From: Oscillospiraceae bacterium
Lineage (GTDB): Bacteria; Bacillota; Clostridia; Oscillospirales; Ruminococcaceae
Length of the DNA stretch: 11,221 nucleotides
Assembly: GCA_029068025.1 (NCBI GenBank)
Contig: JAIEDJ010000219.1
Location: 1-11,221, forward strand
Direction: 5' to 3'
A program made the translations under genes and the position numbers. Below, in pieces: positions 1-6,645 of the stretch (positions are counted from its first letter, which is position 1; each line of letters starts with the position of its first letter). The notes below the pieces were generated by a model. The model had not been told where the DNA came from and ran no database searches. It was given only the letters and a program-made list of their open reading frames with translations.

Positions 1-3000
1 GTACATCTGGACACAATTGACGCTTACACCGGCTCGGCAAGTCCTTTTGCGGATATAGTTCACCCCGACGACCGCGAGAAAGCGGAGAGGTTCCATTCCG
101 ATCTTACACCCGGAAGAAAAACCGTAGAGCTGCGAATGAGAAGGAGCCACGACGAAGAGTACTATTGGTGGAGGATCACCGTGGTACGTCACTTCACAGC
201 GGACGGCAGACTCTCACGGCTCGTGGGCACGGCAACGAACATCAACGTTGAAAAAAACACTCAGATCGCGCTCAAGCAGGCAAACATCAATATAGACACG
301 GCAATGAACAACCTTACCGTTGGGATCCTTGTGCTTGAGGTCTCGGATCAGGATAAGCCGCACGTTCTTTTCAGCAATGATATGTTCTGGAAAATAATCG
401 GCAGAAAACGCGCTGACGGCGAGTTTTTCGATATCGTCCACAACGGGATTTCCGAGGAAGATCTCAAGCGCATATCCGAGGACGCGAAAAAAGGTTCGGC
501 GCATATAGAATACCGCGCCGTGCGCGACGACGGCAAGACGGCATGGATCGACATAACGCTTGCTCCCACACAATTCACCGATGACCAGCGTACTTATATG
601 GTGGTGTTGTCTGACATTACCGAACGCCGCGACAGAGAAGCGAGCATAGACGCTGTTATTCGAAGCTTTGAAAGCGGTGCCGCGCTTGTCTCAAGCAGCA
701 ACGGAAAGATCACCGCGGAGCTTGCGAATGATAAATTCTACAATATCCTCGGAGTACGGCGCGACAACGATCAGCGCATAGAGCAGATCGTTTCGGCGGT
801 GCTGTCATCGGGGAATGACACGGTGGATCTGCGTATCAAGCGCGACGGAACCAAGAGCACGGTGCGCGTTCATGTGGAAAAAGCGGATTCTCAGAACGGA
901 GCGGAAAAGCGCTTTGTCATCACGGTAAACGACGTTACGTTCAAGCGCGCGGAAATTAAGACACGCATATCCGAACGCATGAGCTACACAGCGGCGGGAG
1001 TTTATGATGATGTGTACGAGATAAATATCCGCGCAAGAACGATCAAGCTCGCGTATTCACGCCGTATACCAACCACAGCGAGCAACACAAAGCCGTTCCC
1101 GCTTTCGGCAACATTAAAGGAGTGGTCGGAAAAGGCTATCTACCCATCCGACGTTACAACGGCTACCAAGATATTCTTAGCGCCCCTGAACGATCCCGAC
1201 TTCACTGACGCTTACTGCGAGATAAAGATGAAGGACGTTTACGGCGATGGCACGTATCACAGCTGTGGTATCTCTATGGTGCGCTCGGGCGCGGATTCCT
1301 GTATGATGTTCATGCGCCGCAGCACACAGACAAACGGCTCTTCCGGCAACACCGCAAACACGGAAAGGGATCGTATGTTCCGCACCATCACCGAGCATAC
1401 CCGTCTGGCAGTAATAGAATACGACTGCTCGTCAAACCGCGCGGTCTGCTCGGAAAATATCGCGGATTATCATACTCCGGGAATGTCCGGGGACGGCATA
1501 TGCACAAGCGGCGGGTTCAGCGGGATCTTTGAGATCCACCCCGAGGACAGACCCGCGTATAATGAATTTTTGAAGTCGCTCAACGAAGCCGAAGAAGACA
1601 AGGCGGTTTCCGTGCGTATGGAAACGGCGGAAGGAAATTACGAATGGCGCCGTCTTACGGCGTTCCTCAAGCGCGACAGCGTCAGAAACACCACACAGCT
1701 GATCATGGCGATAAGCCGCGTTGTCTCCGACATCAAGGCGCTGAAAAAAGCGAACGTATCCGATGATCTGCTCCGCAGAACCGTGCAGAATATCCCCGTC
1801 GGTATCGGAATATTCCGCATGGAAGGCAGCAGACCCGTGCCCGTTTATATCAGCGACAACGTGTATTCCCTTTACGGCATAGATCCCAACAGATCCGACG
1901 CTCCCGTGCTGCCCGCCGACAAGCTGTTCGAGGACGGCGGTCTGTTTGACGGCGCCGAGGGTGAGTATGCGCTGGAATCCTATCACGCAGACGGCTCGAA
2001 ATTCTGGCTGAGCGTGAACTACCGCGTTATTGAGGAGCAGGGCGCGCTTATGCTGTACGCCGCGTTGTCCGACGTAAGCGAAAGAGTTGAGAGCTTACGG
2101 CACGAGGAAGCCGAGCAGCAGATGTATCAGGTCCTGCTTTCGGAAACCAGGACTATCCTGTTCGATTACAAGACCGCCTCGGGAGTGCTGACATATTTCA
2201 GCCACGACGGGAGCGAGCGTACCCGCGTTATCGAGGTGGAGGGACTGATCGAGGATCCTTCGGGCTTCACTCTGCTCGGAGACGCTGACCGCGTGAATTT
2301 CGTGCTAATGCTCGGCGAGCTTATATCCGAACCCGGGTCGGGAGAGCTGCCGGTGCGCATAGAAACGGACGGCTATCCCAGACGGTATAAGGTATTTATG
2401 AAGAGCGTGTGCGATTCTGACGGAAAGGTATACGAGGTCATCGGCAAGATCGAGGACGCGGAGGACGAGATGGCGCGTCTGGATAAGATTCGCGCAAAGG
2501 CAATGTACGACTCGCTGTGCGTCAGCGTATATAACAAGTCGACCACCGAAGAGCTTATCCGCACCGAATTAGATCAGAGCACAGGCGGTGCTCTGCTGAT
2601 GATTGATATGGACGATTTCAAGCGTGTGAACGACACGCAGGGACATATATTCGGAGACGATCTGCTCAAGAAATTCGCGAGCACGGTCAAGGGCGTATTC
2701 CGTGATACGGATATTATCGGAAGATACGGCGGCGACGAGTTCTTCGTATTTATGCCGCACGTATCGGCGGCGCTTGCCGAAAAGAAGAGCGGTATCATTC
2801 TCGAACGCACTTTGAATATCGGAGATCCCGGGCTTGGCGGTATCAAGAGCAGCATAGGCGTTGCTGCGGTCACGCCCGAAAACCGCAGCTATCCGCAGCT
2901 TCTCAAGCAGGCGGACAGCGCACTGCACCAAGCCAAGAGCGGCGGCAAGAACCGCGTTGTCGTTTTCGATCCCGCCACGATGACCGAAGCTGTTTTCCGC

Positions 3001-3582
3001 ACCGTAGAGCCGACCCGCTCCAACAGCTCGGGCTCAGCGAATATAGTTCTCAGCAGCAACCCGGGTTCGGCGGCGTCTACATTTATGCGCGTATTCAGCG
3101 CGCTTCACAGCAGCTCAAATATCGGAGACGGCATCCCGCAGGCGCTTGAGCTTATCGGAAAGACATACAATGTCAGCCGCGTTTACATCTTTGAGGACAG
3201 TGAGGACGGACAGTTCACCTCCAACACCTTCGAGTGGTGCAACAACGGCGTAACGTCCGAGAAGGCTTCTCTGCAGAACGTTTCCTACGAGCGCGATCTC
3301 AGCGGAAATTATCGGGACAATATGAACGACAGCGGTATTTTCTACTGTCATGACGTTTCGACGCTGGAGGACGTTGTGCAGCGCGAGGAATTCACGCGGC
3401 GCGGCATAAAGTCCGTGCTGCAGTGTCCGCTTACGGACAACGGCAGATACAAGGGCTTTATCGGCTTTGACGAATGTCGCGGCAACCGTTTCTGGACGCA
3501 GGATCAGATAGACTCGCTCGTGTTTCTGTCAAAGGTGCTGTCCACCTTCCTGATGAAGGAACGGCTCAAAAATCCGAATTGA
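1..3582 (+). CDS. Multi-PAS sensor diguanylate cyclase (PAS x7 - GGDEF - GAF), 5' end outside window
   Basis: The frame is open from base 1, so the first ATG at 136 is internal; the coding sequence continues upstream of the window (1193 residues visible). Counting residues from base 1: the tail of one PAS domain (to ~76, with a FADIVHPDDR PAC-type motif), then PAS-like units at about 93-212, 215-320, 322-445, 458-580, 585-700 and 703-825. Several end in the usual PAC strand (LSDITERRDRE, LSDVSERVE). GGDEF spans ~833-990: metal/substrate segment MIDMDDFKRVND, signature RYGGDEFFVF with GGDEF at 910-914 (bases 2728-2742), and RDTD five residues upstream, which fits the RxxD inhibitory c-di-GMP site. 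A GAF domain follows at ~1025-1190. The family makes c-di-GMP from two GTP. No EAL or HD-GYP domain is present, so synthesis only. No membrane segment is visible, so the visible part is cytoplasmic. The N-terminal GGDEF motif (usually DxLTGLxN) is degenerate here (DSLCVSVYNK). The PAS ligands cannot be told from sequence. Confidence 0.93.
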   Translation, partial: VHLDTIDAYTGSASPFADIVHPDDREKAERFHSDLTPGRKTVELRMRRSHDEEYYWWRITVVRHFTADGRLSRLVGTATNINVEKNTQIALKQANINIDTAMNNLTVGILVLEVSDQDKPHVLFSNDMFWKIIGRKRADGEFFDIVHNGISEEDLKRISEDAKKGSAHIEYRAVRDDGKTAWIDITLAPTQFTDDQRTYMVVLSDITERRDREASIDAVIRSFESGAALVSSSNGKITAELANDKFYNILGVRRDNDQRIEQIVSAVLSSGNDTVDLRIKRDGTKSTVRVHVEKADSQNGAEKRFVITVNDVTFKRAEIKTRISERMSYTAAGVYDDVYEINIRARTIKLAYSRRIPTTASNTKPFPLSATLKEWSEKAIYPSDVTTATKIFLAPLNDPDFTDAYCEIKMKDVYGDGTYHSCGISMVRSGADSCMMFMRRSTQTNGSSGNTANTERDRMFRTITEHTRLAVIEYDCSSNRAVCSENIADYHTPGMSGDGICTSGGFSGIFEIHPEDRPAYNEFLKSLNEAEEDKAVSVRMETAEGNYEWRRLTAFLKRDSVRNTTQLIMAISRVVSDIKALKKANVSDDLLRRTVQNIPVGIGIFRMEGSRPVPVYISDNVYSLYGIDPNRSDAPVLPADKLFEDGGLFDGAEGEYALESYHADGSKFWLSVNYRVIEEQGALMLYAALSDVSERVESLRHEEAEQQMYQVLLSETRTILFDYKTASGVLTYFSHDGSERTRVIEVEGLIEDPSGFTLLGDADRVNFVLMLGELISEPGSGELPVRIETDGYPRRYKVFMKSVCDSDGKVYEVIGKIEDAEDEMARLDKIRAKAMYDSLCVSVYNKSTTEELIRTELDQSTGGALLMIDMDDFKRVNDTQGHIFGDDLLKKFASTVKGVFRDTDIIGRYGGDEFFVFMPHVSAALAEKKSGIILERTLNIGDPGLGGIKSSIGVAAVTPENRSYPQLLKQADSALHQAKSGGKNRVVVFDPATMTEAVFRTVEPTRSNSSGSANIVLSSNPGSAASTFMRVFSALHSSSNIGDGIPQALELIGKTYNVSRVYIFEDSEDGQFTSNTFEWCNNGVTSEKASLQNVSYERDLSGNYRDNMNDSGIFYCHDVSTLEDVVQREEFTRRGIKSVLQCPLTDNGRYKGFIGFDECRGNRFWTQDQIDSLVFLSKVLSTFLMKERLKNPN

Positions 3583-3596
3583 TCAATGTAAATAAA

Positions 3597-3632
3597 AAGC
3601 AGCCGCCGTGCTCCCGCACGGCGGCTATGCTT
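3597..3632. terminator. Hairpin 15 bases after the cyclase stop codon
   Basis: Perfect 11-bp stem AGCCGCCGTGC (3601-3611) / GCACGGCGGCT (3616-3626) with TCCC loop; AAGC (3597-3600) and GCTT (3629-3632) can extend it across a two-base bulge. It lies directly after the sensor gene, so it probably ends that transcript. On the + strand, however, no T-run follows. The run of A at 3594-3598 gives a proper GCTTTTTATT tail only on the minus strand, so as an intrinsic terminator it is better oriented for minus-strand transcription. Confidence 0.7.
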
Positions 3633-3689
3633 GTAGATAAACCTCTAAAACGTTGGTCTCGGCTGGTTTTAAAATGTTGACGAGGGGCT
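3630..3689 (-). repeat. Left arm of a ~60-bp imperfect inverted repeat
   Basis: Bases 3630-3689 match the reverse complement of 4931-4990 at 52 of 60 positions without gaps (hand alignment). Most differences are transitions. The shared core includes GGCTGGTTTT and TGTTGA. A GAAATTTCT follows inward at 3698-3706, as in the right copy, but the GC-rich hairpin block of the right copy is missing, so this looks like an internally deleted copy. No transposase is nearby. It could be one end of a dead element or one of two separate copies of a dispersed intergenic repeat. Confidence 0.75.
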
Positions 3690-3811
3690 GTTGATTTGAA
3701 ATTTCTCCTGCTCGTTTAAAATTCTCCTATAACTATTTAGATGAACTTCTCCGTGAATATCTCAATACGTTTGATCCAAAATCAGAAACCGTATATAGCG
3801 GAGAAGTTGAT

Positions 3812-4213
3812 ATGCGCAGCAACAGAGCTATTATAAAAGTGAATGAAGAAACGCTTTCACGCAAAACAAACGATCCGGATTCCCCTATTGTGTTTAAATT
3901 AGGTTCTCCTTATGACTTTTTCTTGGACTACAACACGGATCCCGATGATAGTACGGTTATACAGTATGGCATTAATAGCCCAATCAAACCGCTCAGCGAA
4001 GATGAACAATATGATATATTGGATCCGGTTGTCAATTCGCAAAAAACAGTCACAAATATAAGAGGTGGAGATGTTCTTGAAAACCGCGGTTATTTTGGCA
4101 GATCATACAAATTATCTTTCACAGCAGGGGTTGGCTGCATAACTCTACTGATGGGAGTAAAGGACTTGTTGCCAGCGGACATAATATGGAAACATTTGAC
4201 TTTATCTATTTAG
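3812..4213 (+). CDS. N-terminal reading-frame fragment of the decayed protease (133 codons)
   Basis: This ORF starts at an ATG with GGAG eight bases before it (3800-3803), so translation of a fragment is conceivable. The same frame is open and protein-like further upstream (YLDELLREYLNTFDPKS at about 3734-3784), so the ATG may not be the original start. Residues ~1-100 have no recognisable motif and would be a propeptide or N-terminal extension. The GYFGRSYKLSFTAGVGC stretch resembles the first barrel strands of bacterial S1 proteases. The last ~25 codons, after the frameshift near 4138, are out of frame and meaningless. It contains none of the catalytic residues. If annotated as a hypothetical protein it should be flagged as part of the pseudogene. 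Confidence 0.45.
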   Translation: MRSNRAIIKVNEETLSRKTNDPDSPIVFKLGSPYDFFLDYNTDPDDSTVIQYGINSPIKPLSEDEQYDILDPVVNSQKTVTNIRGGDVLENRGYFGRSYKLSFTAGVGCITLLMGVKDLLPADIIWKHLTLSI

Positions 4214-4617
4214 ATGATACTCTGATTGGTTTTGCGTCATCTGTTCAATGTGGATCCGGAAACGGTGATTACTGTATCATTACATTAGGTGAAAATGTTA
4301 CGGCAAATGGTGCAACACATTATTATGATAATGTAATTTGTTATAATCATAGTGTGTATGAACCTCAGATCGGAGATAAATTATTTAAAAGCACGCAGAA
4401 GAAAGGTTATGCGGAGCTTACAGTTATAGCCCATAATGTTACGAAGTACCCGGTGATCAATGGAGAGTATGTTGAAGTAAAGGGCTTGGTTAAAGCAAAA
4501 GTCACTTTGGGCGATGCAGGAAGTGGTGACAGTGGTGCCGGTGTGTATCACAACGCTAATAATAATTCCTTAAGCTTTCTGGAGTTCAGCGGAATAGTTT
4601 ATGGCGGAGAACATTAA
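4186..4617 (+). CDS. C-terminal reading-frame fragment of the decayed S1 protease (143 codons)
   Basis: The fragment carries the likely catalytic Asp (residue 28) and the GDSGAGV catalytic-Ser motif (Ser 116). Its ATG lies two codons after the catalytic His codon (4180-4182), so this ORF alone cannot make an active triad. The upstream codons GLVASGHN are in frame and continuous with it, so the ATG is almost certainly an internal Met. No good ribosome binding site precedes it. The middle part (VYEPQIGDKLFKST...KKGYAELTV) fits the S1 pattern in which a 'GD.V.KsG..TG...G.V' segment precedes the Ser loop. The ORF ends early at a TAA, with C-terminal homology continuing in frame after it. Confidence 0.5.
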   Translation: METFDFIYLDDTLIGFASSVQCGSGNGDYCIITLGENVTANGATHYYDNVICYNHSVYEPQIGDKLFKSTQKKGYAELTVIAHNVTKYPVINGEYVEVKGLVKAKVTLGDAGSGDSGAGVYHNANNNSLSFLEFSGIVYGGEH

Positions 4618-4689
4618 AATGATGAACTAATAGCCTATTTTACTCCCCCGAAACATATACATAACTGCACGATCGTTTGTGTATAAAAC

Positions 4690-4718
4690 AGCGGCCCGAC
4701 CTTCCCGGTCGGGCTGCT
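4690..4718 (+). terminator. Hairpin three bases after the ancestral protease stop
   Basis: 12-bp stem AGCGGCCCGACC (4690-4701) / GGTCGGGCTGCT (4707-4718) with one G-T wobble and loop TTCCC. It begins three bases after the second stop (4684-4686), which supports 4686 as the original gene end. No strong T-run follows, so intrinsic termination would be weak. The stem core is nearly the same as in the hairpin at 4994-5023. Confidence 0.6.
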
Positions 4719-4811
4719 CAGACTGTAGAAAAAGTTATTTTTACGCCAATAGTCACAAGCCAAATTTGAACATAAGAGCCTAAGCCAAGATCAACAGCTT
4801 AAACGCGCATG

Positions 4812-4919
4812 AGAAATTTCAAAAAGCGGTTCCACGCGGCGGAGCGGAGCGCCGAAGGCGCGCAGCCTAGCCGTGGGGGACCGGCTAGGCGGGCTTTGCC
4901 CGCCGGTTTTGAAATTTCT
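4812..4919. repeat. GC-rich multi-hairpin block enclosed by a 13-bp perfect inverted repeat
   Basis: The outer arms AGAAATTTCAAAA (4812-4824) and TTTTGAAATTTCT (4907-4919) are perfect inverted copies. Inside are three hairpins: GCGCC-GAA-GGCGC (4849-4861), GCCTAGCCG / CGGCTAGGC (4865-4873 / 4882-4890), and GGCGGGC-TTT-GCCCGCC (4888-4904). The last two share three bases and so may be alternatives. As RNA this would fold into a branched structure. I see no match to an RNA family I can name; a mobile palindromic repeat is the more likely reading. Confidence 0.7.
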
Positions 4920-4930
4920 TTTAAGTAATC

Positions 4931-4990
4931 TGCCCCTCATCAACATTATAAAACCAGCCAAGATCAACATTTTAGAGTTTTATCTATAAG
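4931..4990 (+). repeat. Right arm of the ~60-bp imperfect inverted repeat
   Basis: Reverse-complement partner of 3630-3689 (52 of 60 identical by hand). The two arms enclose about 1.24 kb containing the protease pseudogene and the GC-rich hairpin block. No target-site duplication is evident at the outer ends (left flank ...GCTATG, right flank CTGAAC...). Confidence 0.75.
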
Positions 4991-4993
4991 CTG

Positions 4994-5025
4994 AACAGCC
5001 CGACCTCCCCCGGCCGGGCTGTTTT
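4994..5025 (+). terminator. Intrinsic terminator hairpin with T-run before the fapA promoter
   Basis: 12-bp stem AACAGCCCGACC (4994-5005) / GGCCGGGCTGTT (5012-5023) with one A-C mismatch and a TCCCCC loop. The last stem bases and the following TT give a TTTT run on the + strand (5022-5025). This is the best + strand intrinsic terminator in the island and would insulate the downstream gene. From 5026 to 5120 I see no further feature. Confidence 0.65.
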
Positions 5026-5120
5026 GTGGAACAAATGCAGCTATCATATAACAAAACTGCCAAAACATTTTCCCTCGGTTTGTGCAAAAAGTCAAAAATC
5101 TCAAAAAATTATTGTACGTA

Positions 5121-5149
5121 TTGCAAAAGACCTTAAAATGTGATATAAT
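5121..5149 (+). promoter_or_regulatory. Sigma-A promoter with extended -10 for the FapA-like gene
   Basis: TTGCAA (5121-5126) and TATAAT (5144-5149) are separated by exactly 17 bp, and TG one base before the -10 (5141-5142) gives an extended -10. Expected transcription start is about 5156, giving a leader of roughly 37 bases. It lies directly upstream of the 5193 start, with a terminator-like hairpin before it, so the gene is probably independently expressed. No operator-like repeat was seen here. Confidence 0.8.
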
Positions 5150-5192
5150 TAAAAAGGAAATATATATTACGATAACAAAAGGGGGATTTAAT

Positions 5193-6569
5193 ATGTCTGA
5201 TGAGATCGTACATTCCGTGGTTGAATTGTCGGTCAACCCGAACCATTCCACCGCTTTTGTGTCGTTCACAAGACCCGAAAACGGCGGCATAGACATCAGC
5301 GTAGACAAAATAATGAACGCGCTGAACGAGAATTATATATCCTACGGAATACTTGAGGACGATATTGAAGAAGCTGTTGAGCAAAAGCGCTATGACGAGA
5401 ATATCTGCGTCGCGAAATGGGATCCGCCCGTTGACGGCGTCGACGGCAGCATAAAGTTTTTCTATAAGATAGACGCAAATCTTGCGCCCGTCGAAAACGA
5501 GCACGGCATAGTGGACTACAAAAATCTCGGCGTGGTAAGAAATATCACGGCGGGCACGCCCATTGCCGCGATCACTCTCCCGACAGAGGGCACGCCGGGA
5601 ATGGATATCACGGGAAAAGTGGTTCCTCAGAAAAAGGGAGTTGCCGTGACGGTAAACGTCGGCAAGGGAACCTCTCTGATCAACGACGGCAAGGAGATAA
5701 TCGCCGCGGTAGACGGAAACCTTGTCTACAAAAACGGCGCGTTCAATGTTGATGAAACGCTTGTTATAGACGGCGACGTTGACGTTTCCAGCGGAAACAT
5801 CGACTTTATCGGCTCGGTCACCGTCAAAGGCAGCGTGTTTGAGGGCTTCCGCGTAACATCCAAGCGGAACATCAATATAAACGGCACAGTCTCGGGCGCC
5901 GAGGTGATCGCTGACGGCGATATCTCGATAAAGATCGGCGCTATCAATTCCAACATAGAATCTAAAGGCAACATAAAGCTCGGATTCTGCGAGAACTGCA
6001 AGATCCACGCCGTAGGCAATATCGAAAGCGCGTCCTTTGTGGGCGGCGAGGTGTTTGCCGAGCAGAAGATCCTCGCAACGGGCAAGGGCGTAATGATGGG
6101 CGGAAAATATACCGCGCTCGACGGCATTGAAGCGTCCGTTATCGGATCCGAGAAGTATGTAAAGACAGAAATAACGCTCGGAAACAACGCCGTTCTCAAC
6201 AAAGAACGCGCGGAGCTGGAAAAGCAGATCGAGTCGATGGAGGACAAAGCCGATCAGCTCGGCAAGATCCTTGTCACACTCGCCGAGCTTGCCAAAAAGG
6301 CGAAGCTGCCGCCCGAGCGCGAACAGCTCAAGACTGAGGCGCTGCGCAACCGCCTCAAGCTCCAGAGCGAGGTAAAGAAGTGCAAGGCTCGTATCTCCGA
6401 GATCGACGAACAGCTGAAGCTCATGCAGAACCTCTCGGTAGGCTGCAAGCGTATGTTCTATCCCGGCGTAACGCTCAGAATAAACAACTGTATTCTCCAG
6501 GTCAACGCCGCGACAAATCACGCGCGCGCGACTGTAGACGGCGGCGAGATTGTATTCCGTCCGCTGTAA
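5193..6569 (+). CDS. FapA (flagellar assembly protein A) / DUF342 family protein, 458 residues
   Basis: The start at ATG 5193 is chosen because AGGGGGA (5180-5186) precedes it at good spacing. An in-frame ATG at 5082 lies upstream of the promoter and would add an implausible Lys-rich leader. The N-terminal FapA region (~1-185) contains the family's EGTPGMDITGK motif (132-142) and a following VNVGKGTSL...VDGNLVYKNG section. Residues ~186-330 are short glycine-rich repeats (VIDGDVDVSSGNIDFIGSV, INGTVSGAEVIADGDI) typical of a right-handed beta-solenoid. Residues ~333-412 form a charged coiled coil, and 413-458 return to beta strands. No signal peptide or membrane segment is seen, so it is cytoplasmic. 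In flagellated bacteria family members act in flagellar assembly and polar organisation. No flagellar gene is nearby and DUF342 proteins also occur in non-motile Clostridia, so the role here is uncertain. Family assignment is firm; function is not. Confidence 0.9.
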   Translation: MSDEIVHSVVELSVNPNHSTAFVSFTRPENGGIDISVDKIMNALNENYISYGILEDDIEEAVEQKRYDENICVAKWDPPVDGVDGSIKFFYKIDANLAPVENEHGIVDYKNLGVVRNITAGTPIAAITLPTEGTPGMDITGKVVPQKKGVAVTVNVGKGTSLINDGKEIIAAVDGNLVYKNGAFNVDETLVIDGDVDVSSGNIDFIGSVTVKGSVFEGFRVTSKRNININGTVSGAEVIADGDISIKIGAINSNIESKGNIKLGFCENCKIHAVGNIESASFVGGEVFAEQKILATGKGVMMGGKYTALDGIEASVIGSEKYVKTEITLGNNAVLNKERAELEKQIESMEDKADQLGKILVTLAELAKKAKLPPEREQLKTEALRNRLKLQSEVKKCKARISEIDEQLKLMQNLSVGCKRMFYPGVTLRINNCILQVNAATNHARATVDGGEIVFRPL

Positions 6570-6598
6570 TCACAAGATACATCACAAATATAAAACAG

Positions 6599-6631
6599 AC
6601 GGCAGCACGCTTAGCAAGAGTGCTGCCGTTT
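6599..6631 (+). terminator. Hairpin after the FapA-like gene
   Basis: Perfect 10-bp stem ACGGCAGCAC (6599-6608) / GTGCTGCCGT (6620-6629). The 11-base loop can add a small CTT/AAG stem. It sits 30 bases after the stop codon and is followed by TTT then CGGCTTATATT, a modest T-rich tail, so it is a plausible but not ideal intrinsic terminator. Confidence 0.7.
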
Positions 6632-6645
6632 CGGCTTATATTAAT

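Larger units (their letters stand above)
3710..4686 (+). pseudogene. Decayed trypsin-like (S1) serine protease gene, frameshifted and with premature stop
   Basis: Read across two frames, this is one chymotrypsin-fold protease. Frame 2 runs to TAGVGC (about 4138). The homology then continues in frame 1 as NSTDGSKGLVASGHN (4141 on), with the typical G(F/L)VTAGH context of the catalytic His (4180-4182). The likely catalytic Asp is in GDYCII (4267-4269) and the catalytic Ser in SGDSGAGVY (4531-4533). The frame change fits loss of one base near 4137-4143. After GIVYGGEH a TAA at 4615-4617 interrupts; the same frame then continues NDELIAYFTPPKHI to a second stop at 4684-4686, which reads as the missing C-terminal strand and helix of the fold. 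The 5' end runs back into the left repeat, and no signal peptide is seen although such proteases are usually secreted. The DNA is AT-richer than the flanking genes, suggesting acquisition by transfer. A programmed frameshift is possible but unlikely given the extra stop and missing start. Confidence 0.75.
4722..4990 (+). repeat. Candidate full-length ~270-bp palindromic intergenic element
   Basis: This gene-free stretch is bounded on both sides by hairpins. TGTAGA (4724-4729) sits at the left end and TCTATA (4983-4988, TATAGA on the other strand) at the right. A 14-base exact direct repeat AGCCAAGATCAACA occurs at 4783-4796 and 4956-4969, and ATCAACATT occurs at 4939-4947 and 4963-4971. The centre is a GC-rich multi-hairpin block described separately. 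There is no ORF and no transposase. It fits a non-autonomous, MITE- or REP-like repeat, with the left repeat at 3630 as a second, partial and inverted copy. The boundaries are inferred. Confidence 0.5.

Noticed and set aside
4120..4200. Programmed ribosomal frameshift joining the two protease ORFs
   Set aside because: No slippery heptamer is seen where the reading changes (around GGCTGCATAACTC). The additional in-frame TAA at 4615 and the missing 5' end argue for decay.
3630..4990. Insertion sequence or CRISPR array
   Set aside because: No transposase or integrase reading frame, no target-site duplication, and no regularly spaced repeats with unique spacers.
5082..5192. Upstream in-frame ATG at 5082 as the FapA-like start
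   Set aside because: It lies before the TTGCAA-17-TATAAT promoter and has no ribosome binding site; ATG 5193 has AGGGGGA at good distance.
5133..6521. Minus-strand open frame of 462 codons antisense to the FapA-like gene
   Set aside because: Same cause; the + strand protein has the FapA motif, solenoid repeats and coiled coil, and the promoter and ribosome binding site are on the + strand.
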